Shown: in pieces, positions 51,878-60,373 of the stretch
How the letters are laid out: every line of letters begins with the position of its first letter
Position numbering within the stretch: position 1 is the first letter of the stretch
Assembly (NCBI RefSeq): GCF_020179425.1
Contig: NZ_JAILYM010000005.1
Coordinates: 186,001-250,000 of the forward strand
Origin: Novosphingobium percolationis
GTDB taxonomy: Bacteria; Pseudomonadota; Alphaproteobacteria; Sphingomonadales; Sphingomonadaceae
Direction: 5' to 3'
DNA length: 64,000 nucleotides
Made by a program: the position numbers and the translations under genes
Notes under the pieces: generated by a model
The model's input: the letters and a program-made list of their open reading frames with translations, nothing else
Database searches by the model: none
What the model was told of the DNA's origin: nothing

Positions 51878-52528
51878 TTGAGCCAGTGCGAGGACCAGCC
51901 GGAGGATCCAGCGCCCTTCGATCAGCGCGGAGCACCGCGTTTCACGTTGCTGATCCGCGTGGCCAAGCTGGTGGTCGACGGGGCCGAATTCCTCTGCATC
52001 CTGCGCGACGTGTCGATGACAGGGGCGAAGGTGCGGCTGTTTGCACCACTTCCCGATCATCAGGACTTGCGCATCGAGCTTGCCAACGGTGACCGGCACC
52101 CGGTCGATCTTGTCTGGCATTCGGACGACTACGCCGGTTTCCGTTTCCACAACGAGGTCGAGGTCGAGCGCCTGCTCGATGAAAGCCACGGCGGTTTCCC
52201 CCGTCGGCAGGTCCGCCTGCGCATCGCGCTCGACGCCATGCTGCATTCGGGCGGCGAGGCCGTGCGCATCGCTTTCCGCGACATCTCACAGCAGGGCGCG
52301 GGGATCGAGTGCGACAAGTGGCTGCTGATGAACGAACTGGTGCGCATCGACACCGGCGTGATGCCGCCGATCTACGGCAAGGTCCGCTGGCGCAGCCACC
52401 CGCGCTACGGCCTCGTGTTCGAACAGACCTTCAAACTCGACGAACTTGCGCGCATTTCCGCGCCGTTGCAGTTGCGCGATGCCTTGCGCAATGCTGGCAA
52501 GCCCCGGCCGGAGCAAGGCGCCGGCTGA
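51878..52528 (+). CDS. Double PilZ-domain protein
   Basis: A 216-residue protein with two PilZ beta-barrels. Each has an Arg-rich motif and the (D/N)xSxxG motif: QRGAPRFTLLIRV with RDVSMTG, then RRQVRLRIAL with RDISQQG. Such proteins bind cyclic di-GMP and alter motility or cellulose synthesis; which output is used is not visible. The TTG at 51878 is preferred because GGGGGA is 7 nt before it; a TTG at 51851 is a longer alternative. It ends one base before the convergent sulfotransferase gene. Confidence 0.8.
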   Translation: MSQCEDQPEDPAPFDQRGAPRFTLLIRVAKLVVDGAEFLCILRDVSMTGAKVRLFAPLPDHQDLRIELANGDRHPVDLVWHSDDYAGFRFHNEVEVERLLDESHGGFPRRQVRLRIALDAMLHSGGEAVRIAFRDISQQGAGIECDKWLLMNELVRIDTGVMPPIYGKVRWRSHPRYGLVFEQTFKLDELARISAPLQLRDALRNAGKPRPEQGAG

Positions 52529-52529
52529 C

Positions 52530-54380
52530 CTAGATTTCGTACCCCATCTTTTCCGCCCAAGGCGCCAGGATTGGCAAGACCGGGTCCATGTGCGCACGAT
52601 AGCGCCGCCACCGTTCGCGGGCATGGCCATAGATGGGGCGTCCCACTTGCGCGTAGCTGGCGGTGCGGACAAGACCGCGTTGTGCCGCGCTCTTCTGGTT
52701 GTCGAGCACTTCGTCGCGCCAAGGCAGGTCCAGGAAGCCAAGCAGCGGCCGCATTTCCCCCGCGAGATCCGCAACCATGCGCTCGTAGCGCACACGATGG
52801 ACCTTGATCGGCAAGGCGTCGCAGGCGCGTTCCCAGGCGGTGAATACCGCGTCATACGTCCTCGCCGCCTCTTCGAGCATGGTGAAGCTGCGCATGGCGT
52901 GATTGAGCACGAAATTGGCCATGAAGCAGCTGAGCACCGCATCGCAGGGGTGCCGTTCCACCAGCACGATTGAGGCGGCGGGAAACAGCCCATGCACTTC
53001 GCGCATCTGCGCCATGTGCAGGGGATTCTTGTCGACCAGTCGTCGCCGGTCGAGCGCGCCGCACGCCGCCGCTTGGGCGCGGTAGAAAACGCGCGCCGCG
53101 TTAAGGCGTGCCACATCGGTCGTCGTTGCGAGATCTGCGAAGCGTGCTCGCGTCATGGGCAGCATGGGCTGTTCTTCCAACACGCTCAATTCGGGCATCG
53201 CCATCAGCAAGGTGTCGAGCAGGGTTGTTCCGGAGCGGGGAAAGCCCACGATAAAGGCCGGGTCTTGCAGGCCGTCGGCCGCGTCGACAGAGGCGGCGTG
53301 AGCAGCAAACGGCAAGGCATTGGCCGCCGCGACGGTTTCCCGAAAGCTCGGCCCTGACGATGGCGGAAACTCGGCGACCGCGGCGCGGTTCATGGTATCG
53401 AACCAGCCAAAGGCGGCGTCTGCGTCGCCGAGGCGATCGGCAATTTCGGCCCGCAGTTGCGCTGACCGGATCGGGCTGACCGTCGGCGCGATCCGTTCGG
53501 CTTCGCGCGCGGCTTCCTCGAACCGGTCGTGCCGGCGCAGGCTCCAGGCGCGCAGGAATGCCAGCTGGCCGCCGTCCAGTCCCCGCGCCTGCGCCGCAGC
53601 GATATGAGCATCGAGTTCATCGAGGCGGTTGAGGTTCTCCAGCAGCAGGCCAAGCTCGACATGCGCCGCGCCGAAATCGTCTTCGCCGGCGGCGAGCTTG
53701 CGCAGCTGCGTTTCGGCAGCGTCGAACTGCCCGTCGGCCGCCAATGCCAGCGCGAATTCCAGCGCCAGTTCGCGATCGTCGGGAAAGCGACCGTACCCCT
53801 CGCGCGCGGCGGCAAGGCGCGCATTCCGCCTCTCGAATCCGCGCAAGGCCTGGCACAGTGCCAGGAACACGGCGGGAAGCGACAGCCCGCCCGCAATCGC
53901 CGCTTCATAAGCGGCTGCGGCGCCCGTCACGTCGCCCATGGCTGCGCGGGCGTTGCCAAGGTTGTTCCATATCTCGACATCGGCGGGTTCGGCCGCGAGC
54001 GCTGCCTCATAGGCGCCGACCGCTTGCGGCAGATCACCTGCCTGCTGGTGGAGATAGCCGGCAAGGCGCGCCAGACGATGCTGGCCATCGTGGACGCGCA
54101 CAAGGTCGAGCGCTTCGCCTGCGCGGCCTGTTTCGACCAGCAATGTCGCGAGGTTGCCACGCGCTGCCTTGTCCTGCGGTGCGAGCGCGAGTTGGCGTCG
54201 CAACAGCGGTTCGGCCCGCGCCCGATCGCCCAGGCGCGCGGCGGCCAGCGCGGCGATACCCAGCGCAGGCAGGAACTGCGGAGCATCGGCAAGAACCGCT
54301 TCCGCGACGGCGAGCGCGCCACGCATATCGCCTGCGCGCAGGGCCTGAAGCGCGGGGAGCAATCGGGGATCTGGCGTCAT
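52530..54380 (-). CDS. TPR-repeat sulfotransferase family protein
   Basis: A 616-residue protein with about eight TPR-like repeats (residues 1-330, including AYEAALAAEPADVEIWNNLGNARAAMGD) and a C-terminal sulfotransferase domain. The PAPS 5'-phosphosulfate loop is VGFPRSGTT at 378-386. LVDKNPLHM, VLVERHPCDAVLSCF and a 3'-phosphate-binding-like RYERMVAD follow. It resembles protein-tyrosine sulfotransferase-like families (Sulfotransfer_3). There is no signal peptide. It is downstream of the TonB-dependent receptor gene on the same strand, 220 nt away, and an AspH-like hydroxylase lies on its other side. Confidence 0.88.
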   Translation of the reverse strand: MTPDPRLLPALQALRAGDMRGALAVAEAVLADAPQFLPALGIAALAAARLGDRARAEPLLRRQLALAPQDKAARGNLATLLVETGRAGEALDLVRVHDGQHRLARLAGYLHQQAGDLPQAVGAYEAALAAEPADVEIWNNLGNARAAMGDVTGAAAAYEAAIAGGLSLPAVFLALCQALRGFERRNARLAAAREGYGRFPDDRELALEFALALAADGQFDAAETQLRKLAAGEDDFGAAHVELGLLLENLNRLDELDAHIAAAQARGLDGGQLAFLRAWSLRRHDRFEEAAREAERIAPTVSPIRSAQLRAEIADRLGDADAAFGWFDTMNRAAVAEFPPSSGPSFRETVAAANALPFAAHAASVDAADGLQDPAFIVGFPRSGTTLLDTLLMAMPELSVLEEQPMLPMTRARFADLATTTDVARLNAARVFYRAQAAACGALDRRRLVDKNPLHMAQMREVHGLFPAASIVLVERHPCDAVLSCFMANFVLNHAMRSFTMLEEAARTYDAVFTAWERACDALPIKVHRVRYERMVADLAGEMRPLLGFLDLPWRDEVLDNQKSAAQRGLVRTASYAQVGRPIYGHARERWRRYRAHMDPVLPILAPWAEKMGYEI

Positions 54381-54545
54381 CGGAAGACCTGCGGGGGAGA
54401 GGTGATATCGGGCGCTGCGGCGTCGAACCGGGCTGGTGTGCCGAAACGGGCGATACTTCTGCGAAGGAGGGGGGGCTTCGCCGCGTTAGGGTGCATGGAT
54501 GATGGATAGCGGCTCGATCTTGCCTGCGCGAGGCGCAAAAACGCA

Positions 54546-54576
54546 AAGGGCGGGACTCTTGCGAGCCCCGCCCCTT
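54546..54576 (-). terminator. Terminator after the TonB-dependent receptor gene
   Basis: AAGGGCGGG (54546-54554) pairs with CCCCGCCCCTT (54566-54576) with one bulged base. On the minus strand it is followed by TTTGCGTTTTTGC. The rest of the 54381-54600 gap has no gene I can support. Confidence 0.6.
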
Positions 54577-54600
54577 ACATCCAGTCCGATCGTGCGCGAC

Positions 54601-57600
54601 TTAGAAGTCGAGCGTGACGCCGGCGAAGATGTAACGACCCAGCGCGTCATAGACCTGCGCATAGGTGTTGCCGTTGCACGAAGACGAAGCGCAACCCGGC
54701 GTGCCGACGATCGGCGGCGCCTTGTCGAACACGTTGTTCGCGCCGAGGCGGAACGTGTAGTGATCGCCGATGCGGGCGTTGAAGCCCAGGTCGAAGTAGC
54801 TCACCGAGGGGATGTGCTTGTTGGCGGGCTGCACCGCGCCGGTCAGCGTGCGGTTGGTGCTGGTGCGATCCTGGTCCACGCCATCGAAATAGCGCCAGCG
54901 GATCGAGAATCCCATGCCACGCTTGGTTTCGAGACCGACGCGCATCTGGTGACGCCAACGCGGGTTGGGCGAGCCGCAGACCGCGCCATAACGCTGGGCG
55001 CATTCATAGGCCTTGCTGATGCCGTTGTCGGTGATCAGATCCACCAGGTAGGTGCCGACGAAGCTGGCGGTCACGCGACCGATGTTGCCAACCTGGCGGT
55101 TGTACGACGCAGTCACGTCGATGCCCTTGGTGCTCAGCCCACCGACGTTGTGCGGCAGGTTCACGACATAGCCGTCCGAGCTGCGCCACAGCGAACCCGA
55201 GGCATCGCGATGCACGAGGTTGCAGTAGGTCGGGTTGGCGGTGGTGGTGCATTCCGACACGATCGCGTCCGAACCGTAGCCCTGGATGGCGCCGTCGACC
55301 TTGATGTCGAAGTAGTCGACGCTGGCGTTGAAGCCGGGCAGGAAGGTCGGCGTGAACACGGCGCCCACGGTGTAGGTGTCCGAGGTTTCCGGCTGCAGGC
55401 TGCGTTCACCGCCGATGAAGCCGTTGTACTGGCCCGCCGGGTTCGGCGCGACGTACTGGCCCACGGTCAGACCCTGGGCAAGGCAGCCCGCGTCCGCAGC
55501 CGTGATGGTGAAGCCGGCGCAGGGATCTTCGGCACCGTCAAGCGCGACCCGCTGGGGAGCGAAGAGATCCTGCAGGGTCGGCACGCGCACCGCGCGGTTG
55601 TAACCGCCACGGAAACGGATGTCGCGGGTCGGCGCCAGCTCGAATTCTGCCTTGTAGGTGCTGGTGGAGAAGCTGTTGCCACCCGAAACCTTATAGCTCG
55701 AGTAGCGATAGCCGCCCGTGACCGTCAGGTTGTAGATGAAGCTGTCCTGGACGAGCGGCACGCGAAGTTCGCTGAAGAACTCCTTGACGCTGTAGTCGCC
55801 CTTAACCGGCAGCGTAGCCGCGCCCTGGCCGGCAAGGTCGCCGGTCTGGTAAGCCGCGTCCGCGGTGAAATCGAGCGTTTCCTTGCGGTATTCGCCGCCA
55901 AGCACCACGCCCACGCCATCGCTGGCCCACGGGGTCTTGAGGCCGTATTCACCCAGGTCGCCCGAGACGTAGCCGCTCAGGACCTGCTCGGTGTTGATGC
56001 CGCGTTGGAAGCCCGGGATCTGCAGGTAGTTGAGCGCGGCCTGGCTCACGCCGCCGGGGTTGAAGATGTCGTAGGGAACGCAGCCGCTCTTGTCGCCCTG
56101 CAGGGTCACGCGGCAAACGGGGTTGCCGGTCGACGGATCGGTGACGACGTCGAGCGCATTGGTCAGGCGCGAGACCGAGAAGTCGTTGAAGTACGTCTCG
56201 GAATAGTTGGTACGACCGTACTGGTAGTACACGTCGTAGTTCCATGCCTTGCTCAGCTGGCCCTTGGTGCCCAGGACGGCGCGGTAGCTGGTGTGCTGCA
56301 GGTCGTCGCGGCGCGCCCCGCCTTCGACGTTGCGGCGCAGGATCTGGGCAAAGCCCTTGGTGTACTGCTGGCCGGTGGTCGGGTCGGTGAACAGGTACGG
56401 CACCGAGCCGGGGGTGTTGCCGACGACGCTGAAGGCTTCGCGCGGATCGGCGCTGACCAGCAGGTTCTCGGTGTCGCAGACCACGGCCTTCTGCGCGGCG
56501 CCCAGCAACGGGTTGTCGCAGTTGAGCGAGAGGGTGTTGCCGAAATCGCCCGACGGGGCGATCTGCGCCACGGTGCGGTCATCCATGAACATGAATTCCA
56601 TGTACGGATGCAGCGCTTCGCTGATTTCGTAGTCGGCGAAAAGGCCCGCCGTGTAGCGTTCATCGGGACGCTGGTAGTAGTTCAGCGGCGCGAAGTTGTA
56701 CGGCGTGAAGCCCGGGTCGAGCGTGCGACCTGCGCCGATCTGGTACGCGGTCGAGGTGAACGCGCCATCCACGGTGTCGTACACGAACAGCGTGCCGTTG
56801 GCCGAGGTGGCCGAACCGCCGCAAGCGAACAGGCGGCCGTCCTTGTCGAACTGGGCCTGCGAACGGGCCGAGAGCGAGCACGAGCTGTAGTCGCGCGAGG
56901 ACTGGAGGACCGGGTTGACCTTGCGATAGCCCATGTAGGCGGTGATATGGCCGTGGCCATCGTCGAAGCCGGTGCCGAACGACAGCGTCGCGTCAACCGC
57001 GCCGCCGTTGGTCGACGTACCCTTCGGATAACCGAAGCCGCGGCGATCCAGCTCCTGCGTGATCGCGGTGCCGGCGCGGTTGTTGTGGTTGTAGAGGCTG
57101 TACTGGCCGTCGATGCGGAAGCCTTCGAACTTGGTGTCCATCACGAAGTTGACGACGCCTGCGACCGCGTCCGCGCCATAGACCGACGAGGCGCCGCCCG
57201 TCAGCACGTCGACGCGCTTCAGGATCGCAGCGGGGATGATGTTGATGTCGGCGGCCGAGCTGCTCGGGTCACCCGGGACCACGCGACGACCGTTGACGAG
57301 GACGAGCGTACGGTCCGAACCGAGGCCGCGCAGGTTCAGCGTGGCGGTGCCGGTGGCGCCGTTGGAGACGTTGGAGCCCTGCCCGGCGAAGACCTGGGGC
57401 AGCGAGTTCAGCAGGTCTTCGACACGGGTTGTGCCGGTGATCTTGATGTCTGCGTTGGAAACGACGGTGACCGGGCTGACCGATTCAAGGTTCGGCGAGG
57501 CAATGCGCGAGCCGGTGACGACGATCGGCGCGGGCGCTGCGGCGTCGTCGGCCGAAGCCTGTGCGGCTTCCTGCGCGAATGCCGGGACGGCGATCATCGC

Positions 57601-57654
57601 CAGACCCAGCGCTGCAGGCGCGACGGTCGCCTTCAGCAGGTTACGTGTGTTCAT
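54601..57654 (-). CDS. TonB-dependent outer-membrane receptor
   Basis: A 1017-residue receptor. The signal peptide (LLKATVAPAALGLAMIAVPAFAQ) precedes a plug domain with APIVVTGSRI (TonB box-like region), TTRVEDLLNSLPQVFAG, LNLRGLGSDRTLVLVNGRRV and GGASSVYGADAVAGVVNFV. The long 22-stranded barrel follows; RFRGGYNRAVRVPTLQDLF is the typical TBDR region, and the terminal strand ends FAGVTLDF with a C-terminal aromatic residue. The ligand cannot be read. Neighbours suggest it may import a modified peptide or sugar. A palindrome in its leader may be an operator or riboregulatory site. The 1084-residue antisense open frame is a shadow. Confidence 0.95.
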   Translation of the reverse strand: MNTRNLLKATVAPAALGLAMIAVPAFAQEAAQASADDAAAPAPIVVTGSRIASPNLESVSPVTVVSNADIKITGTTRVEDLLNSLPQVFAGQGSNVSNGATGTATLNLRGLGSDRTLVLVNGRRVVPGDPSSSAADINIIPAAILKRVDVLTGGASSVYGADAVAGVVNFVMDTKFEGFRIDGQYSLYNHNNRAGTAITQELDRRGFGYPKGTSTNGGAVDATLSFGTGFDDGHGHITAYMGYRKVNPVLQSSRDYSSCSLSARSQAQFDKDGRLFACGGSATSANGTLFVYDTVDGAFTSTAYQIGAGRTLDPGFTPYNFAPLNYYQRPDERYTAGLFADYEISEALHPYMEFMFMDDRTVAQIAPSGDFGNTLSLNCDNPLLGAAQKAVVCDTENLLVSADPREAFSVVGNTPGSVPYLFTDPTTGQQYTKGFAQILRRNVEGGARRDDLQHTSYRAVLGTKGQLSKAWNYDVYYQYGRTNYSETYFNDFSVSRLTNALDVVTDPSTGNPVCRVTLQGDKSGCVPYDIFNPGGVSQAALNYLQIPGFQRGINTEQVLSGYVSGDLGEYGLKTPWASDGVGVVLGGEYRKETLDFTADAAYQTGDLAGQGAATLPVKGDYSVKEFFSELRVPLVQDSFIYNLTVTGGYRYSSYKVSGGNSFSTSTYKAEFELAPTRDIRFRGGYNRAVRVPTLQDLFAPQRVALDGAEDPCAGFTITAADAGCLAQGLTVGQYVAPNPAGQYNGFIGGERSLQPETSDTYTVGAVFTPTFLPGFNASVDYFDIKVDGAIQGYGSDAIVSECTTTANPTYCNLVHRDASGSLWRSSDGYVVNLPHNVGGLSTKGIDVTASYNRQVGNIGRVTASFVGTYLVDLITDNGISKAYECAQRYGAVCGSPNPRWRHQMRVGLETKRGMGFSIRWRYFDGVDQDRTSTNRTLTGAVQPANKHIPSVSYFDLGFNARIGDHYTFRLGANNVFDKAPPIVGTPGCASSSCNGNTYAQVYDALGRYIFAGVTLDF

Positions 57655-57677
57655 GAGTTTCCAGCCCCTATGACGTT

Positions 57678-57697
57678 GGCAAAACGATCGTTCTGCC
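57678..57697. promoter_or_regulatory. 20-bp imperfect palindrome centred on ACGATCGT, upstream of the TonB-dependent receptor gene
   Basis: GGCAAAACGATCGTTCTGCC is 18/20 symmetric and lies 24 nt before the receptor start. It may be an operator in the leader or a hairpin near the ribosome site. The 266-nt gap between this gene and 57921 has no other gene I can support and probably contains the divergent promoters. Confidence 0.45.
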
Positions 57698-57920
57698 AGG
57701 TTCAGGCCGGGCGCGGCCCCACGCATTGCGCGGATGACACTGCCCCCGGATGATGTTCGGGTGCCCCAAACGGCGGTGCAGTGTAAAGGCGGCCCTCCGG
57801 GCGGGGCCGGATATTTGTTCCTGATGTAACCATTATGCCACACTATGGAAACTATCTCCCCGCCGCTTGCCAGCGGCCGCACGCTTGGCCAACCTGCGCG
57901 TGTCGAGGAGGATGCCCCAG

Positions 57921-58472
57921 ATGCGATCGATACGATGGCCCGCCGCAGCGGTTGCAGCCGCGATTCTGACCGCCACCGCCATGGGGGGCGTGGACGCCCG
58001 CGCGCGGAAGGACGTGGCCGCCGCGACGCCCGACGTGGTGCGCCGACTGGTCGATTGTCGCACGCAGGCCGATCCAGCGCAGCGGCTGGCCTGTTATGAT
58101 CGCGAGGCTGCGGCGCTCAACCAGGCTGTGGAGGCGCGCGACGTGGTCATCGCCGACAAGGCCGAGATGAAGACGGCGCGGCGCGGTCTGTTCGGGTTCA
58201 AGCTGCCGTCGCTGAACATCTTCGGCGACGGCCGCGAGGAGGACGACGAAGTCTCCGAGATCTCGTCGACGCTCACCGCCGCGCGCCCGATCGCGGGCGT
58301 TGGCTGGCGCATCACGCTGGCCGATGGTGCGGTGTGGGAGCAGATCAGCACCGATGAGCTGGTTATGGACCCGCGCGTGGGCGACAAGGTGACGATCAGG
58401 CGCGGTGCGCTCGGCAGCTATCGCGCCAACATCGACGGTCAGCGCGGTGTCAAGATGCGTCGGGTGGAGTGA
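57921..58472 (+). CDS. Hypothetical exported protein
   Basis: A 183-residue protein with a signal peptide (RWPAAAVAAAILTATAMGGVDA), so periplasmic. It contains RRLVDCRTQADPAQRLACYDREAAAL, a Cys-x-Cys-Tyr-Asp motif also seen in small secreted proteins of Proteobacteria, then RGLFGFKLPSLNIFGDGRE and a beta-rich C-terminal part (GVGWRITLADGAVWEQI). The function is unknown. GAGGAGG is 9 nt before the ATG at 57921, which favours it over 57912. It is divergent from the TonB receptor and converges on the hydroxylase-like gene. Confidence 0.7.
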   Translation: MRSIRWPAAAVAAAILTATAMGGVDARARKDVAAATPDVVRRLVDCRTQADPAQRLACYDREAAALNQAVEARDVVIADKAEMKTARRGLFGFKLPSLNIFGDGREEDDEVSEISSTLTAARPIAGVGWRITLADGAVWEQISTDELVMDPRVGDKVTIRRGALGSYRANIDGQRGVKMRRVE

Positions 58473-58485
58473 CCGTCCCGCTCTC

Positions 58486-59652
58486 CTAGAGCCCGCCGCC
58501 GGCGTTCGGGCTGCGCGCAATGATTTCCGTGATCGCGGCGCGTTCGGCGGGCGCGATGTCCGGGTGCCAGCAGTCGATGATCATGACGACGCGCAACTCG
58601 TCGCTGTCGTTGGCGGCCTCGTGCTCGATCGTGTCGTCGAAGACGAAGGCCTCGCCCCGCTTCCATTCGCGGGTTGTCCCACCGACGCGGAACCAGCAAT
58701 CGCGCGGCACGATCAGCGGCAGGTGCGCCACCAGCCGGAAATTGGCGACGCCGACATGCGGTGGAATGCGCGTGTCGGGGGCGAGCAGCGAAAACATCGC
58801 GTTCGCTCCGCACCCAGGGATGGCTGGTTGCGGCACGTTCTGCAGGAACGCCATTGTGCGCGGGCAATGGCGGGCATTGGCCTCGATCACCTGCCCACGC
58901 TGGAGCAGGTGGATGGCGGTCCAGTCGCGCGATCGGTTGAGCGCGCGCCACTGCGCCAGCGGTTCGTCCTCGCCATAGGTCAGATAGGGTTGCAGGTCGG
59001 CGGTTTCGGCACGCAGCACCGCGGCGTATTCTTCCGCGATCACGTCGGTCAGCGCTTCCCACGCCTCAAGCCATGGAAACAGGTGGCGTTCGTGGAACTC
59101 GTTCTCGCGCAGCGCGGGGTAGTGGAAATGGGTGGGCGTGCTGTGCCATGCGCGGGTACGACGGCTTATGTTCGACACGAACCGCTCCGTACGCAGGCGC
59201 GCCGCATCGTCCAGCCCGCCCAGCACGGGCGACACTCCCGCCAGCAGGTTGGTTTCGACCCGTGCTTGATGCGCGGCATAGGCCTGTTCGGCATGGGCGA
59301 CGGCGCCTTGCAGCCCGGGCGGCAGATCTCCTGACGGGCGCTGGGCGAGCGCTCGTCCGAAGGTTTCTCCGCAAGCGGGATCGCCCAACTGCTCCTGCAA
59401 CGAAGCCTTGGCCAGCAGGCTGAAAAAATCGAGCGGCGCGCAGACCAGCGCCTGGTGCACGGCGGCCAGCGCGCCGCGCAGATCGCCCGTGGCGCGCCGG
59501 ATCGCCCCGATCTTGCGCCATTCGTCCAGCCCGAAGCCATCCGGGGCTTCGGCCAGCATCTGCTCCATCAGCCGCAGCGCCGTGGCAGTGTCACGCTGCG
59601 CCAGTGCTGCATCGACCTCGCCGGAACGCCGAGCGCGTTCTTCCGCTTCCAT
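58486..59652 (-). CDS. Aspartyl/asparaginyl beta-hydroxylase-like oxygenase with N-terminal TPR region
   Basis: A 388-residue protein. Residues 1-160 are helical and repeat-like (ARALAQRPSGDLPPGL and others). Residues 230-365 are an AspH-like double-stranded beta-helix: RIPPHVGVANFRLVAHLPL with likely iron ligand His299, FVFDDTIEHEAANDS with His344, and the 2-oxoglutarate-binding Arg in DELRVVMIIDCWHP at Arg354. It would hydroxylate Asp/Asn side chains or a related substrate with Fe(II) and 2-oxoglutarate. There is no signal peptide. It converges on the small exported gene with a 13-nt gap. Confidence 0.87.
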   Translation of the reverse strand: MEAEERARRSGEVDAALAQRDTATALRLMEQMLAEAPDGFGLDEWRKIGAIRRATGDLRGALAAVHQALVCAPLDFFSLLAKASLQEQLGDPACGETFGRALAQRPSGDLPPGLQGAVAHAEQAYAAHQARVETNLLAGVSPVLGGLDDAARLRTERFVSNISRRTRAWHSTPTHFHYPALRENEFHERHLFPWLEAWEALTDVIAEEYAAVLRAETADLQPYLTYGEDEPLAQWRALNRSRDWTAIHLLQRGQVIEANARHCPRTMAFLQNVPQPAIPGCGANAMFSLLAPDTRIPPHVGVANFRLVAHLPLIVPRDCWFRVGGTTREWKRGEAFVFDDTIEHEAANDSDELRVVMIIDCWHPDIAPAERAAITEIIARSPNAGGGL

Positions 59653-59823
59653 CAAGCCCCGCCCTTTTTGCGCTGCAGCATCGATCCCGCGTACCGCAAG
59701 CAATTGACCCGGTTCGATTGTGGCCGCATTCTGGGCAAATGCAACCTGGCCCGTGGCGCGGCTGGCGGCCGTGATCTCGGTTCGCATCCGCCCCTTTCAC
59801 GGAACGGATGGAGATATACCCCG

Positions 59824-60129
59824 ATGAAACGCATTGCCGTGCCGCTGGCTGTCGCGCTGCTCCTTGCAGCAGGAACGGCCCATGCCGAACCCGCCGCGTC
59901 GAGTGCCGCTACGGGCGAGGCGGCCCCCGCAGGCCCCTCGGCCAAGCCCGTCAACGACAAGGAAGACGTCGGCGACAGCGGCCGGATGATCTGCCGCAAT
60001 GTCGAGCAGATCGGCACCCGCTTTGGCGCGAAGAAGGTCTGTGCAACCGCGAGCGACTGGGCGGTAATGCGCGCCCAGCAGCGTGAAGGTGCCGAGCGCG
60101 TGCAGACGGGTCGCTGGAAGAGCGACTGA
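59824..60129 (+). CDS. Small exported protein with two conserved-looking cysteines
   Basis: A 101-residue protein: a signal peptide (IAVPLAVALLLAAGTAHA), a proline/alanine-rich spacer, then RMICRNVEQIGTRFGAKKVCATASDWA, which has two cysteines 17 residues apart and is common in small sphingomonad proteins. The function is unknown. The mature part is about 80 residues. It sits between the oxygenase gene, from which it is divergent with 171 nt between starts, and the convergent DUF2093 gene. Confidence 0.75.
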   Translation: MKRIAVPLAVALLLAAGTAHAEPAASSAATGEAAPAGPSAKPVNDKEDVGDSGRMICRNVEQIGTRFGAKKVCATASDWAVMRAQQREGAERVQTGRWKSD

Positions 60130-60146
60130 CCGGCACGCGCAAAAGC

Positions 60147-60347
60147 CTACTGTCCCAGCAGCCGTTTCGTCGCGATATCGGCGCTGGCATAGGCTTCCTG
60201 CCGCTCAGCGCACCAGTAGCGCAGCATGTCGAGCGGGATCTGCGCGGCGGTCACGGCGCACAATACGTGGTCGCCGGCGGAAAGCTGGCGGAAGCTGCCG
60301 GGCAGGTAGTGGAGGCGGGCAAGGCGCCCGGTCGGTGACATCAGCAT
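60147..60347 (-). CDS. DUF2093 family protein
   Basis: A 66-residue protein. ARLHYLPGSFRQLSAGDHVLCAVT and IPLDMLRYWCAERQEAYAS are DUF2093 marks. The family is alphaproteobacterial and has no known function. AGGA is 8 nt before the ATG at 60347. Two cysteines suggest metal binding or a disulfide, but this is not shown. It is often beside xseA, as here, separated by 26 nt on the same strand. Confidence 0.85.
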   Translation of the reverse strand: MLMSPTGRLARLHYLPGSFRQLSAGDHVLCAVTAAQIPLDMLRYWCAERQEAYASADIATKRLLGQ

Positions 60348-60373
60348 GGCCCGATCCTACGCCGTGCTGTCGC

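Noticed and set aside
54499..57753. 1084-residue plus-strand open frame opposite the TonB receptor gene
   Set aside because: The frame mirrors the codon pattern of the receptor; the product is Ala/Arg/Val-rich with no domain, start site or ribosome signal. It is a GC-bias shadow.
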